Of a stretch of DNA of 64,000 bases, positions 25,663 to 36,575 are shown piece by piece (the first letter of the stretch is position 1; every line of letters starts with the position of its first letter). Origin of the DNA: Polycyclovorans algicola TG408 (GTDB lineage: Bacteria > Pseudomonadota > Gammaproteobacteria > Nevskiales > Nevskiaceae); assembly GCF_000711245.1 (NCBI RefSeq), contig NZ_JOMH01000001.1, positions 2,908,830 to 2,972,829 of the forward strand, written 5' to 3'. The position numbers were made by a program, and so were the translations under genes. The notes under the pieces are model-generated. The model saw nothing but the letters and a program-made list of their open reading frames with translations, searched no databases and had not been told where the DNA came from.

Positions 25663-27077
25663 CGCGCCGGCCCTGCTTCCAGCAATACGTCAATGCCCAA
25701 CTCGCGTTCGACGTCTTCGCGCGAGCGCACCCGGCGGTCCATCAGTTCAACGGCCAGCGCCGCGAGCAAGCCGAGAAACCCGCCGACCAGCGCGCCCAGC
25801 ACGAGGTTGACGCGGATCAGCGGCTTGAAGTGCGTGAGCGGCGGCGTTGCCTCGCCCACCAGGCGGGCGTTGGCGTAGTTGCTGTTGGACACCAGCATGA
25901 CGTTCTCAGAATTGCGCAGTGCCGCATCGTAAAGCTGCCGCGCGGTCTGGAGCTCGCGCTGGTAGCGCGCCCCCTCGTCCGACAGGCTGCGGGTCTGCAA
26001 TACGGTGCTGCGCTGCTGCGCCATCTCGGCTCTGACTTGCGCCAACGCCCGATTGGCCGCGTCGGCATTGGCTCGCAGGCCATCAAGGTGGCGACCGATT
26101 TCGGCGTCGAGCGCGCCGCGGATGGCGGCCACCTCAGATTCCAGCGCACGCCGCGTCGGATGCTGTGACCCCAGTCGTGTGCTGGCATTGGTCAGCTCGG
26201 CCTGGCGCTGCGAAAGCTGGGTTTTCAGAGATTCGATGGTGCTGGAGCCGAGCACGCCATCGTCAGTCTGCCCGGCACTGTTGCGCGCCGCCTCAAGCCG
26301 CAACCGGGCACGACGGGCCTCGGCCTCGGCCTCGCTGAGGCGCTGGTTGAGGTCGGTGAGGCGATCCCCTTCGACGTCGAGCTGGTGATCAAGGTCAATC
26401 AACCCACTTTCTTGCCGATAGTCGGCCAGCGCCTGTTGGGCCTCGTCGACCCGCTGGCGCAGCCGGTCAATTTCGCTGCTGAACCGCTCGGCACTGCGGC
26501 GCGCCGGCTCGGTGGTCGCCGACAGATGCTGGGCCAGAAAAACCTCGGCAATGAGATTGGGCACGCGCGCGGCCATCATCCGGTCATCCGACTCGTAGGT
26601 GATGCTTACCAGCCGCGTGTCACCCTCGCGGCCAATCGACAGCGACTTGCGCATGTCGGCAACCATGAAGGCGATCAGGCTTTCATCATCGGCATCCGGC
26701 ACTTTGGCGCGCAGCGGAGCCACACGCTCGGCATCGCTGAGCCAGCCGAGCTGCCGCACCACCTCGGCCAGCACTCGGCCGGCGCCCACGGCGTCGACCT
26801 GGGTCGACATGTAGCTTTCGGCCAGATTCGGCGACAGGTCGCGCTGCAGCAGCGGGTCGTACACGTCAAAGTCCATCTGTAGGACGGCGGTCGCGCGGTA
26901 TTGCTTGGTCATCGAAAAACTGACCAGCGCCGACAGCAGCAACACCGCAGCCCCGACGGCAACCGCCAAACCGAACCGGGCGCGCAGCACCGAGATCAAC
27001 TGCGAGAGGCTCATGCCGCGCGGCACCAGTTCCGACGGCAATATGGGGGCCGGCTGCGTTTGCAGGGCGCCGGCCAT
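25659..27077 (-). CDS. epsF: Chain-length determinant protein (Wzz/EpsF family)
   Basis: A 472-residue polysaccharide co-polymerase: N-terminal helix (FGLAVAVGAAVLLLSALVSF, ~residues 35-54), a Wzz domain (YRATAVLQMDFDVYDPLLQR), a long coiled-coil periplasmic section (~190-380, with repeated heptads such as RLRQRVDEAQQALADYRQES), and a second helix (LVLGALVGGFLGLLAALAVE) ending in MDRRVRSREDVERELGIDVL. The topology matches EpsF, the partner of EpsG. It starts at TGATG shared with the exporter gene upstream. Confidence 0.85.
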   Translation of the reverse strand: MAGALQTQPAPILPSELVPRGMSLSQLISVLRARFGLAVAVGAAVLLLSALVSFSMTKQYRATAVLQMDFDVYDPLLQRDLSPNLAESYMSTQVDAVGAGRVLAEVVRQLGWLSDAERVAPLRAKVPDADDESLIAFMVADMRKSLSIGREGDTRLVSITYESDDRMMAARVPNLIAEVFLAQHLSATTEPARRSAERFSSEIDRLRQRVDEAQQALADYRQESGLIDLDHQLDVEGDRLTDLNQRLSEAEAEARRARLRLEAARNSAGQTDDGVLGSSTIESLKTQLSQRQAELTNASTRLGSQHPTRRALESEVAAIRGALDAEIGRHLDGLRANADAANRALAQVRAEMAQQRSTVLQTRSLSDEGARYQRELQTARQLYDAALRNSENVMLVSNSNYANARLVGEATPPLTHFKPLIRVNLVLGALVGGFLGLLAALAVELMDRRVRSREDVERELGIDVLLEAGPAR

Positions 27078-28507
27078 CAGAACAAGCGCTCGCGGATGTA
27101 GATGACATCGTCCGGCTGCACGACGTCGGCCAGCGACACCGATTGGGTGATCACCCGACCATCAGGCTGCTGGCGCTGGACCTCAATCCGCTTGCGCGAG
27201 CCGCGCTCGTTGGCCCCGCCACCGAGCGCCAGCGCCTGCATCACGGTCATGCCGGGCTTGAGGGGATAGGCATTGGGCGAACGCACTTCGCCATAGATAT
27301 AAAACAGCGCTGCTTCGGGGACCAGGACCGTGTCGCCGGGCTGCAACATCAGACGCTCGGCGCCTTGTGTTTCGTTGCCCGCCAGCAAGCTCGTCAAGTC
27401 AATCTCGCGACGCTGCATCCCGCCCTGTGCGTCGCTGCGCAGTACGGCAACCCGCTGATCACCGGTTTCGGCAATGCCGCCCGCCAGCGCCAGTGCATCG
27501 AGCACGCTCATCTGCGTGGGCGCTGCAAAGCGACCCGGTTGTCGTACTTCGCCCAGCACCGAAATCATCAGGTTGCGCGACTCCAACACCCGGACCTGCA
27601 CCTGCGGCGACACCAGGTAATCGCCCTCGGCGTAAGCCGCAGCAATGCGCTCAGCGGCGGCGGCGGCCGTCAAGCCCTGTACGGCAACCGCGCCCACCAG
27701 CGGCAGATTGACGTCACCGCTGGTGGCCACATCAACCTCCTGGCTCAGGTCGGGCTCGCCCACCACCGTCACCGACAGCACGTCGGCGACACCGATCACA
27801 AACTCGCCCGTGTCCGCCAGAGCGGCGGCGGGCAGACGCTGCGTGACGACGTTCGGCTCTCGGCTTGGCGCACGCGCTTGCTGCGGGTTGAAGTCGGGCG
27901 GTGGCGCCATCGCCGACAGCCCCTGGGACCGCCGCGGCGTGGCGACCGTGGCCGTTGCGACGCCTGCCGGTCGCTGCGCCGTCAATGCTGACGATGGCCG
28001 CTCAACGGGCGCGAACGTTGGCGCAGCAGCCGGAGTGGCAGGCCGCGCCGGCGGCGGCGCGGATCGCGGGTTCTGCGTCGCGAGCGCCGCCTTTGCCGAA
28101 GGGGCGCGCTGCATCGACTGTTGCATCAAGTAAGGCATGCGACGGTCACCCGCCGGCGCGGATGGCTCGTCGGGCAGCGGCGGGGCTGGAAGACGCCCGG
28201 CCGGCACCGCCCCCGGCGGCGCCGCCGCGTAACCCGAGGGCACCGATGACACCGATGATTCCAGCCGCTGAAGGCGGGGGGGCGCCACGTACGATCGTGA
28301 GTCTTGGTAGTGGCCGCCCACCGGCACCGCGTGCTCTTGATAGATGCGCGTCAACGGCGGCCCCTGCGGCACAGCAGCCGCGTCCACCGGCCCATTGGGC
28401 TGCGGCAAATAGCGTTGCGCCGATGACGGCCCGGCGCAGGCCAGCAAGGCGAGCACCGTCGCCAGCATCATCGGGTAAGACCGGGTGGAAAAGAGGTCAG
28501 GGCACAT
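27077..28507 (-). CDS. epsE: Outer-membrane polysaccharide export lipoprotein (Wza/EpsE-like)
   Basis: A 476-residue protein. Starting from ATG 28507 it has a lipoprotein-type signal (MCPDLFSTRSYPMMLATVLA, then LLAC with Cys24), which favours this start over the later Met pair. Residues ~31-225 are a Pro/Ala/Gln-rich, low-complexity stretch unusual for Wza. The polysaccharide-export domain begins near 230 (GEFVIGVADVLSVTVVGEPD) and is followed by two SLBB-like domains (VLGEVRQPGRFAAPTQMSVL; IYGEVRSPNAYPLKPGMTVM). It should form the export channel. First gene of the operon, divergent from clpB. Confidence 0.87.
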   Translation of the reverse strand: MCPDLFSTRSYPMMLATVLALLACAGPSSAQRYLPQPNGPVDAAAVPQGPPLTRIYQEHAVPVGGHYQDSRSYVAPPRLQRLESSVSSVPSGYAAAPPGAVPAGRLPAPPLPDEPSAPAGDRRMPYLMQQSMQRAPSAKAALATQNPRSAPPPARPATPAAAPTFAPVERPSSALTAQRPAGVATATVATPRRSQGLSAMAPPPDFNPQQARAPSREPNVVTQRLPAAALADTGEFVIGVADVLSVTVVGEPDLSQEVDVATSGDVNLPLVGAVAVQGLTAAAAAERIAAAYAEGDYLVSPQVQVRVLESRNLMISVLGEVRQPGRFAAPTQMSVLDALALAGGIAETGDQRVAVLRSDAQGGMQRREIDLTSLLAGNETQGAERLMLQPGDTVLVPEAALFYIYGEVRSPNAYPLKPGMTVMQALALGGGANERGSRKRIEVQRQQPDGRVITQSVSLADVVQPDDVIYIRERLF

Positions 28508-28665
28508 GTTGAAGCGTCAGAGAGACCGCGCGGCGCCCGGTGGAGCGAACGATTTGATGATACGCGGTCCACCCACTGCGCCGAAGGCCCGGGCGGACAA
28601 TTGAATTTAGCACCGCGGCCACCATTGTTTCGGCATCCCGACAGGGTTTCACATTGGAGACTGAA

Positions 28666-31272
<2,607 letters not shown>

Positions 31273-31306
31273 GCGCCCATGCCCCGTCGGCGGCATGAAG
31301 CATCGT

Positions 31307-31363
31307 GTCGGCATGAATGCCGACCTACCGGAGATGCCGCTGTAGGTCGGGCTTCAGCCCGAC
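31307..31363. repeat. REP-like doublet of two stem-loops downstream of clpB
   Basis: Two hairpins: GTCGGCAT-GA-ATGCCGAC (31307-31324) and GTCGGGCT-TC-AGCCCGAC (31346-31363), separated by 21 bp that begin with CTACC and end with TGTAG, giving a larger inverted arrangement. This GTAGGTCGGGCTTCAGCCCGAC type is common as an interspersed palindromic repeat in GC-rich gammaproteobacteria. It may act as an RNA stabiliser or terminator for clpB, though no U-run follows. Confidence 0.75.
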
Positions 31364-31461
31364 CAAATTGTCCTTTGCCCTTTGCCCTGAGAGTCGATGC
31401 CCCTAGCCTCCTCCGGCGAGTCAGCAGTACTCTGTCATCAGCGTAAGCAAAGGTACCAACC

Positions 31462-31689
31462 GTGTCCGAGCTTGATTTCGCGAAGGAACAAATCGCTTAC
31501 CTCAAGGTATGGCTGGGCATTCTCGTGGTCACCGACATCAGCCTTGTGGGGTGGCTCGCATCCAGCATTTCCACAGCACAAACTGCGTTATTGTTGGTTG
31601 GTGTCGTGGCCGCAATCATCGCGACCTTGGGCATTTTTCTCATTCACCGTCGCATCGCGCGGCGAATAGACGGACTCAAAGGACTCTAA
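31462..31689 (+). CDS. Small two-helix membrane protein, function unknown
   Basis: A 75-residue protein starting at GTG (AAAGG box about eight bases upstream) with two hydrophobic helices (YLKVWLGILVVTDISLVGWL and TALLLVGVVAAIIATLGIFL) and a basic C-terminus (HRRIARRIDGLKGL). The short acidic N-terminus SELDFAKEQIA looks amphipathic. Followed two bases later by a second tiny membrane ORF, suggesting a translationally linked pair. I do not recognise a characterised family. GTG start and lack of a strong neighbour context keep confidence moderate. Confidence 0.55.
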   Translation: MSELDFAKEQIAYLKVWLGILVVTDISLVGWLASSISTAQTALLLVGVVAAIIATLGIFLIHRRIARRIDGLKGL

Positions 31690-31691
31690 CC

Positions 31692-31778
31692 ATGGACATC
31701 CTCGTTGCTTTCCTTGTCCTCGGCGTGGTCGTGGCGTTTGTCGGCATGGCGTTGGACGCCAGCAGAGGCGCCAAATAG
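31692..31778 (+). CDS. Very small single-helix membrane protein (28 aa), function unknown
   Basis: Predicted MDILVAFLVLGVVVAFVGMA followed by LDASRGAK: one hydrophobic helix with a short basic tail. It starts two bases after the stop of the 75-residue membrane protein. The hydrophobic composition and adjacency argue for a real small protein, but at 28 codons it could be chance. Confidence 0.4.
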   Translation: MDILVAFLVLGVVVAFVGMALDASRGAK

Positions 31779-32098
31779 TCAACGAGACGGGCGCCGGCTC
31801 GAGTCCCCGCTGAACGGGATGATTCTCGACGCCGACACCGAGTTGGCCGCTGCGAAGGCCGGGTAACCGCGTTGATCAATGCGTTGCCTACGCGCGGGCT
31901 CGCCTCCCGAACGGTCGCTACGGCACGGGCCAGCCCGCGCGCTCATCACATCAGACGCGACGTTCGTCCGGTTGGGGCGCGCTCCTCGGGGCGGCAATGG
32001 CGCAAGCTCACCCGGCTTAGCGCGAAGGCTCGTGAAACCACGACAGCGCCATGCAATCCCGATAGGATACGGGCGACCCAGGACGACCTGAACGAGAG
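31779..32098. other. 320-bp spacer without a recognisable gene
   Basis: Between the small membrane proteins and the first pilus operon I see no convincing coding frame, RNA gene or repeat. The fimU promoter presumably lies in the last 100 bases. The patch GGCTCGAGTCC (~31796-31806) recalls a tRNA T-loop but no cloverleaf surrounds it. Confidence 0.5.
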
Positions 32099-32647
32099 AT
32101 GAGCTTGAACGCACGACCCGCTCGCCGGAGGGGATTTACGCTCATCGAACTGCTGGTGACGATTGCCGTTCTGGTGATACTTGCAACCATCGCCGTGCCC
32201 TCGTTCACCGCCGTGATTCGCAGCAATCGGGCGGTGTCGGAGGCCAACCAGTTGCTCTCTCTGTACCGACTTGCCAGAAGCGAAGCCATCAGGCGCAACC
32301 AGTCTGTTTCGATCTGCCCGACGACGAACGGCGAAACGTGCGCTCCCAACGCCAGCTGGGAAGAGGGTCTGATGGTTTTTGTAGACGCTAACCGCAACAG
32401 AGTCCGAGAGGGTGAAGACGAACCATTGATTCAATCATTGCAACCCTTCAGCAATGTTAGCGACCTAACGCCCTCGCCTGCGGCTTTTAGTGCGGGGCTC
32501 ATTCTGACGCCAGTCGGTCGTTTGGCCACCGAGGAAATGGGCGCAGGACTTGGACTCGGTAACATCACCATCGCCCCCCTTTCAGGCTCTGATGAGTACA
32601 ACAAGAAGATCGTGATTGCCAGGTCAGGTCGGGCGCAAATCGAATGA
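32099..32647 (+). CDS. fimU: Minor pseudopilin FimU/FimT (GspH type), operon 1
   Basis: A 182-residue prepilin: basic leader MSLNARPARRRG, cleavage at G|FTLIELLVTIAVLVILATIA with the essential Glu5, then a soluble GspH/FimT domain (SEANQLLSLYRLARSEAIRR). FimU primes the tip complex of the type IV pilus together with PilV, PilW, PilX and PilE. First gene of operon 1; overlaps pilV by four bases. Cleavage and methylation would be by PilD, not in this window. Confidence 0.88.
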   Translation: MSLNARPARRRGFTLIELLVTIAVLVILATIAVPSFTAVIRSNRAVSEANQLLSLYRLARSEAIRRNQSVSICPTTNGETCAPNASWEEGLMVFVDANRNRVREGEDEPLIQSLQPFSNVSDLTPSPAAFSAGLILTPVGRLATEEMGAGLGLGNITIAPLSGSDEYNKKIVIARSGRAQIE

Positions 32648-33189
32648 GTCGCCTAGCGCGCCAATCCGGACTGAGCCTCATCGAAGTCTTGATCTCGTTG
32701 GTGGTGATCGGCATCGGACTGTTGGGGATTGCCGGCCTGCAAACCACAGCCGTGCAGAGCAACTACTTGGCTTACCAGTACTCCATGGCGGCGCGCCTGG
32801 CCGAGAATCTGGCTGAGGCGATGCGCAGCAATCGCGAAGGTTTACTCGACAACGCCTACGCGCTGGAACTGGGCTCGCCGCCTGACGCACCGCCCACCGA
32901 CTGCAGTGCCGCGTCTTGCACGCCAGCGCAATTGGGTCTGTGGCAACTCGCTGATTGGTACAGCATGTTGGCGACGCCCGAAGAAGGCTTTGAAACCACC
33001 CAGGCCAGCCTGACCGATGCCCTCCCCCTGGCACAGGCATCGGTGACCTGTGCAGATCCCTGCGACGACAGAAGCCTGCGGGTCATCACCGTGCTGTGGG
33101 ATGCCACCCGCCGCGGCGTCGAAGGCACAGGCTGCGACCCGCAGGACGAGGATGACCTGCAATGCGTTCGTCTGGCGGTCTCGCCATGA
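32644..33189 (+). CDS. pilV: Minor pilin PilV, operon 1
   Basis: A 181-residue prepilin: leader MSRLARQSG, cleavage before LSLIEVLISLVVIGIGLLGI, then IAGLQTTAVQSNYLAYQYSM and a C-terminal domain with several Cys (DCSAASC, TCADPCDD, GCDP, LQC). PilV joins the pilus initiation complex. It overlaps fimU (ATGA) and pilW (ATGA), giving tight translational coupling. Confidence 0.88.
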   Translation: MSRLARQSGLSLIEVLISLVVIGIGLLGIAGLQTTAVQSNYLAYQYSMAARLAENLAEAMRSNREGLLDNAYALELGSPPDAPPTDCSAASCTPAQLGLWQLADWYSMLATPEEGFETTQASLTDALPLAQASVTCADPCDDRSLRVITVLWDATRRGVEGTGCDPQDEDDLQCVRLAVSP

Positions 33190-34148
33190 AGCGCGTCCGC
33201 GGACTGTCGCTGCTTGAGCTGATGATCGCCATGACGCTGGGCCTGGTCGTGGTGCTGGGCGTGACCACGGTGTTCCTCGGCTCCAAACAGGGCTACCGAA
33301 TGCAGGAAAGCACCGGGCGCCTTCAGGAAAATGCCCGCTTCGCCATGGACCTGCTGTCGCGCGAGATTCGCCATGCCGACTTCTGGGGCGGAACGGCACC
33401 CGGGGCCATTGAGAAAGCCGTATCGCTGCAGACGGTCGGCGCGCCCTGTACCGAGAACTGGATGGCGGATGTCACCCGCCCCCTGCAGGCGTGGGCCGGC
33501 GCGGCAGCATCACCGTTGAATGCCTGTACCGTACAGAATTACGTGCCCAACACCGACGTTCTGGTCGTGCGCTTCGCAGACCCGGCGCAGTACCTGAGAA
33601 CCGCTCAACTCCCGGCGATCGATGGCACCAACGGCAACGTCATCTTGCGCGCAAGAGTCGGCAGAAACGGGCTGCTGTTCCCCTGGCAGGAGCAGGAAGC
33701 CGCCGTGTCATCAGGATTTCCCGGCGACGAATCCACCGGCGTCCTGACCTACCGGCTCGGCGGGCGGGTGCTTTTCGTGCGCGAAAACCCCGAGGGGCGC
33801 CCGGCCATTTATGTTCGCCAACCTGACAGTGGCGGTGTCTCGGACAGCACCGAACTGGTCGAGGGCGTCGAAATGATGCGGCTGCAATTCGGCATCGATG
33901 AAGACGGTGATGCCGTGGTGAATCGCTACGTCAGCACCGCCGACATGCTCGACACCGACTGGGACCGGACCCTGATCGTTCGTGCCGCGCTGATTGTTCG
34001 CGGCGACGCCCTCGACGACTTCTCGGACGACGCCACCTACACCCTTCCCGATGGCTACGCGTACACCCCTGCGGCGGCCGATCGACGCTTCCTGAGGCGT
34101 TTGTTCGTGCAAGACATTCAACTACGCAACCGGCTGGGTCGATCATGA
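33186..34148 (+). CDS. pilW: Minor pilin PilW, operon 1
   Basis: A 320-residue prepilin: leader MKRVRG, cleavage before LSLLELMIAMTLGLVVVLGV, then the PilW pattern GSKQGYRMQESTGRLQENAR followed by FAMDLLSREIRHADFWG. The C-terminal pilin-like domain includes VEGVEMMRLQFGIDEDGDAV and LRRLFVQDIQLRNRLGRS. ATG at 33186 overlaps pilV's stop; a start eight codons earlier would lie within pilV and lacks leader character. Confidence 0.88.
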   Translation: MKRVRGLSLLELMIAMTLGLVVVLGVTTVFLGSKQGYRMQESTGRLQENARFAMDLLSREIRHADFWGGTAPGAIEKAVSLQTVGAPCTENWMADVTRPLQAWAGAAASPLNACTVQNYVPNTDVLVVRFADPAQYLRTAQLPAIDGTNGNVILRARVGRNGLLFPWQEQEAAVSSGFPGDESTGVLTYRLGGRVLFVRENPEGRPAIYVRQPDSGGVSDSTELVEGVEMMRLQFGIDEDGDAVVNRYVSTADMLDTDWDRTLIVRAALIVRGDALDDFSDDATYTLPDGYAYTPAAADRRFLRRLFVQDIQLRNRLGRS

Positions 34149-34795
34149 ACGTGAAGCGTCAAAAAGGATTCGTGTTGGTGGTGGCGCTGATCCTTCTGAC
34201 CGTCCTCACCTTGGTGGCGGTAATCGCCACGCGCAGCGCCAGTCTTGAAGTGCAAATGGCCGCCAACAGCGTCTCTCGCATTGAAGCCTTCACGGCGTCC
34301 GAGGCCATGCGCCGGCCCCTCGGCGAAATCATCGATGTTCATACCTTCGCCCGAGGCTGGCCAGAAGCGATCGGGGGCAATGTCTCGGTGGCGGACTTCG
34401 CCTATGACCTTCCGCCGGGGATGACCCTCTGTGACGAAGGCAGCCAAGGCCGAGCCTGCGACGCCGGCACGCCGCGAAACTGGTATCTCGGCAACTCCGA
34501 AGTGGCGCCGGGCTTTGATCCGACCGTTCTGGATCAGGACGCCGACTACGTCATCGAAGCCACGGACACCCAGCCCTTGCGGCTTAACGCCGATATCTCG
34601 ATCTACAAATTGATCACCGACCTCAACCCCGGTGCCGGCGCGGCGATGGTCGCCGGCTATGAGGGCGTCGGCAAATCAGCCGGCGCCGGGGGCGGCCGGG
34701 TCTTTTACTACGCCAGCAGCGTGGGTAATTCACCTGGCGATGCGCAGTCCGAGGCTGAAACCGGCGCGGACTTCCGTCATGTCATCCGCAATTAA
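34145..34795 (+). CDS. pilX: Minor pilin PilX, operon 1
   Basis: A 216-residue protein with the PilX N-terminus: MNVKRQKGFVLVVALILLTV, with the PilX-type LTLVAVIATRSASLEVQMAA. PilX lacks Glu5 at the usual place, as expected in this family. C-terminal half contains CDEGSQGRACD and LNADISIYKLITDLNPG. It overlaps pilW by four bases and is 21 bp from pilY1. Compare the extended pilX of operon 2. Confidence 0.85.
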   Translation: MNVKRQKGFVLVVALILLTVLTLVAVIATRSASLEVQMAANSVSRIEAFTASEAMRRPLGEIIDVHTFARGWPEAIGGNVSVADFAYDLPPGMTLCDEGSQGRACDAGTPRNWYLGNSEVAPGFDPTVLDQDADYVIEATDTQPLRLNADISIYKLITDLNPGAGAAMVAGYEGVGKSAGAGGGRVFYYASSVGNSPGDAQSEAETGADFRHVIRN

Positions 34796-34816
34796 TCTCT
34801 GCTTTCAGGAAACCTG

Positions 34817-35473
34817 ATGCCACATCACCGGACACTGAAAATGCGCCTCACCACGCTCGGCATCGGGGCCCTGATGCCCTGGGCAGTGTGGGCTGTCGGA
34901 CTCGACTACCTGTCGGGCGCCGACAACATGCTCAAGTACGCAGCACTGCCGGTCACGAGTGTGGACTCGGCCCAGCCGCAAGCGATGATCACGCTGTCGA
35001 AAGATCACACCTTGTTTTTTAAAGCCTACAACGATTTTACAGATCTAAATGGCGATGGGGTTATAGAAACAACTTATAACCACTCTTTTATTTATTATGG
35101 ATATTTCGATAGCTTCAAATGCTATAGCTATTCAAGTGACCGATTTGTTCCGGCAAATCGAACCGAAGATAAATATTGCAACAATCAATGGAGTGGAAAT
35201 TTTCTTAACTGGGCGAGCATGACGCGGATTGACGTGGTCAGAAAAATTCTTTTTGGCGGCGCCCGATCAATTGATGACTCTACCGCGGCGGGTGGTGGTG
35301 ACCAGAATCTCACCGTCCTGCAGCGCACATATTTGCCGAACGACGCGCACTCTTTTGCGAAGTATTACAACGGCCCGGATATCGCCAAATTAACCCCGTT
35401 CACAGATATCAGCACGAACAAGGTAGATAAGCGTGAGAACGGCATAACCCTGTGCAACACGACGGTCGATATA
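34817..35473 (+). pseudogene. pilY1: pilY1 (operon 1), 5' fragment upstream of the IS630 insertion
   Basis: The first 219 codons of a PilY1 gene: signal peptide region (TTLGIGALMPWAVWAVGLDY), then the PilY1 opening (AMITLSKDHTLFFKAYNDFT, DLNGDGVIETTYNHSFIYYG, SGNFLNWASMTRIDVV). DLNGDGVIE is a Ca2+-binding-type turn. The frame reads into the insertion element and stops at 35536. Removing bases 35474-36575 joins GAT ATA to ACC AAT and restores one uninterrupted frame with the 3' part, for a 1,708-residue protein. From about base 35015 the sequence becomes much richer in A and T than the genes around it. Confidence 0.9.
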
Positions 35474-36573
35474 CTAACCTTCTCAAAAGAAATGTCACCC
35501 TGCCGCATATTTGCACTCGGGCTGTCGGAAGAATGATTTCACGAGTTCGGGTAGCCGCTGGATTCGTCGGAGCGCACCGATGGCAAGGCGCTTCATTTCA
35601 TCTTTGCTCTGCACCAACTGGCGCGAGACCTGCCGTTTCACATGGGCCCAGACCTGTTCGTCGGGGTTCAATTGCGGCGAGTAGGGCGGCAAGAAGAAGA
35701 GCTTGAGCTGTCCATTCAGGCTGTCGACGTAGTTTTTGATCAGCTTTGCCTTGTGGATGGGGTGACCGTCGACCACCACGAAAACCGGCTGCTCGGCCCC
35801 GATCATCAACCGCTTCAGAAATTCCCGAAACACCTGCGAAGTCACTGAGCCCTCATGGACCATAAATCGGAAATCTCCGCGTGGACTCACCGCCGAGATC
35901 ATGTTCAACGAGAAGCGTCGTCCGGTGACTTGCACCACCGGGGTCTGCCCACGCGGCGCCCAGGTGCTGCCGGTGTGGTAGTCCGACCGAATGCCGGACT
36001 CGTCGGCAAAGTAGATCGTCGCGCCCGCTGCACGCGCCTCGGCCCGGATGGCGGGGTAGGTTTCCTGTTCCCATTGATGCACCAACGCCGCATCCTGCTG
36101 CCAAGCCTGATACAACGGCTTCTGTGCACTGAAGCCCAGCAGCTTCATGATTCGGCTGACAGAGGCCAGCGACAGCTTCTTGCCAAACTCACGGCGAATC
36201 AGTTCGGCAATCAGCGACAGCGTCCAAAGGCCAAACTGAAAGCGGTACTGCAACGGCGAGTGATCCCGTACCGTCTGTGCGAGCCAGCGCATCTCGTCAG
36301 CACTGACCTTTGGTGGTCTGCCGGGGATGGGCTTGGCCAGCAGCGCGTTCTGCCCGCCATTGACAAAGTCAGCCAACCACCTGTGAACACTGCGAACGTT
36401 CACACCAAAAGCCGCAGCAACACTTGCCGCAGGCTGGCCTTCACGCATGGCCTTGATCGCCTGCTGTCGCATTACCTGCAATGAATGATGATCGATAGAA
36501 CGACCATCCGATGAGCGCTTGCATTTCATGGCCGTATTGTCTCATATTATGACAATACTTTCTAAAAGGTTAG
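35474..36573 (-). mobile_element. IS630-family insertion sequence, 1,100 bp, inserted in pilY1
   Basis: Ends are inverted: left CTAACCTT (35474-35481) and right AAGGTTAG (36566-36573), with imperfect similarity continuing about 25 bp inward (AAAGAAATGTCA versus GAAAGTATTGTCA). It is flanked by TA on both sides (35472-35473 and 36574-36575), the target duplication expected for IS630/Tc1-type elements. It carries one intact transposase on the minus strand, opposite to pilY1. Intact ends, transposase and target site suggest a recent insertion. The pilY1 frame is restored exactly if the element and one TA are removed. Confidence 0.95.
35495..36529 (-). CDS. IS630-family transposase
   Basis: A 344-residue DDE transposase: N-terminal helix-turn-helix pair (SVAAAFGVNVRSVHRWLADF; LSLASVSRIMKLLGFS), then the catalytic core with Asp in IYFADESGIRSDY, Asp in VFVVVDGHPIHKAK and Glu in LPPYSPQLNPDEQVWAHVKR. 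The LPPYSPxLNPxE signature is diagnostic of IS630. Full length, with no frameshift. ATG at 36529 lies 44 bp inside the right end. Confidence 0.95.
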   Translation of the reverse strand: MKCKRSSDGRSIDHHSLQVMRQQAIKAMREGQPAASVAAAFGVNVRSVHRWLADFVNGGQNALLAKPIPGRPPKVSADEMRWLAQTVRDHSPLQYRFQFGLWTLSLIAELIRREFGKKLSLASVSRIMKLLGFSAQKPLYQAWQQDAALVHQWEQETYPAIRAEARAAGATIYFADESGIRSDYHTGSTWAPRGQTPVVQVTGRRFSLNMISAVSPRGDFRFMVHEGSVTSQVFREFLKRLMIGAEQPVFVVVDGHPIHKAKLIKNYVDSLNGQLKLFFLPPYSPQLNPDEQVWAHVKRQVSRQLVQSKDEMKRLAIGALRRIQRLPELVKSFFRQPECKYAAG

Positions 36574-36575
36574 TA

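Noticed and set aside
28508-28665. Sigma-32 heat-shock promoter upstream of clpB
   Set aside because: No clear CTTGAA / CCCCAT pair at proper spacing could be read.
31779-31870. tRNA-like T-loop GGCTCGAGTCC
   Set aside because: No matching anticodon or D arm and no CCA end; isolated similarity only.
31690-31900. Integron cassette (attC) around the small membrane proteins
   Set aside because: No GTTRRRY core pair or imperfect palindrome of attC type is visible.
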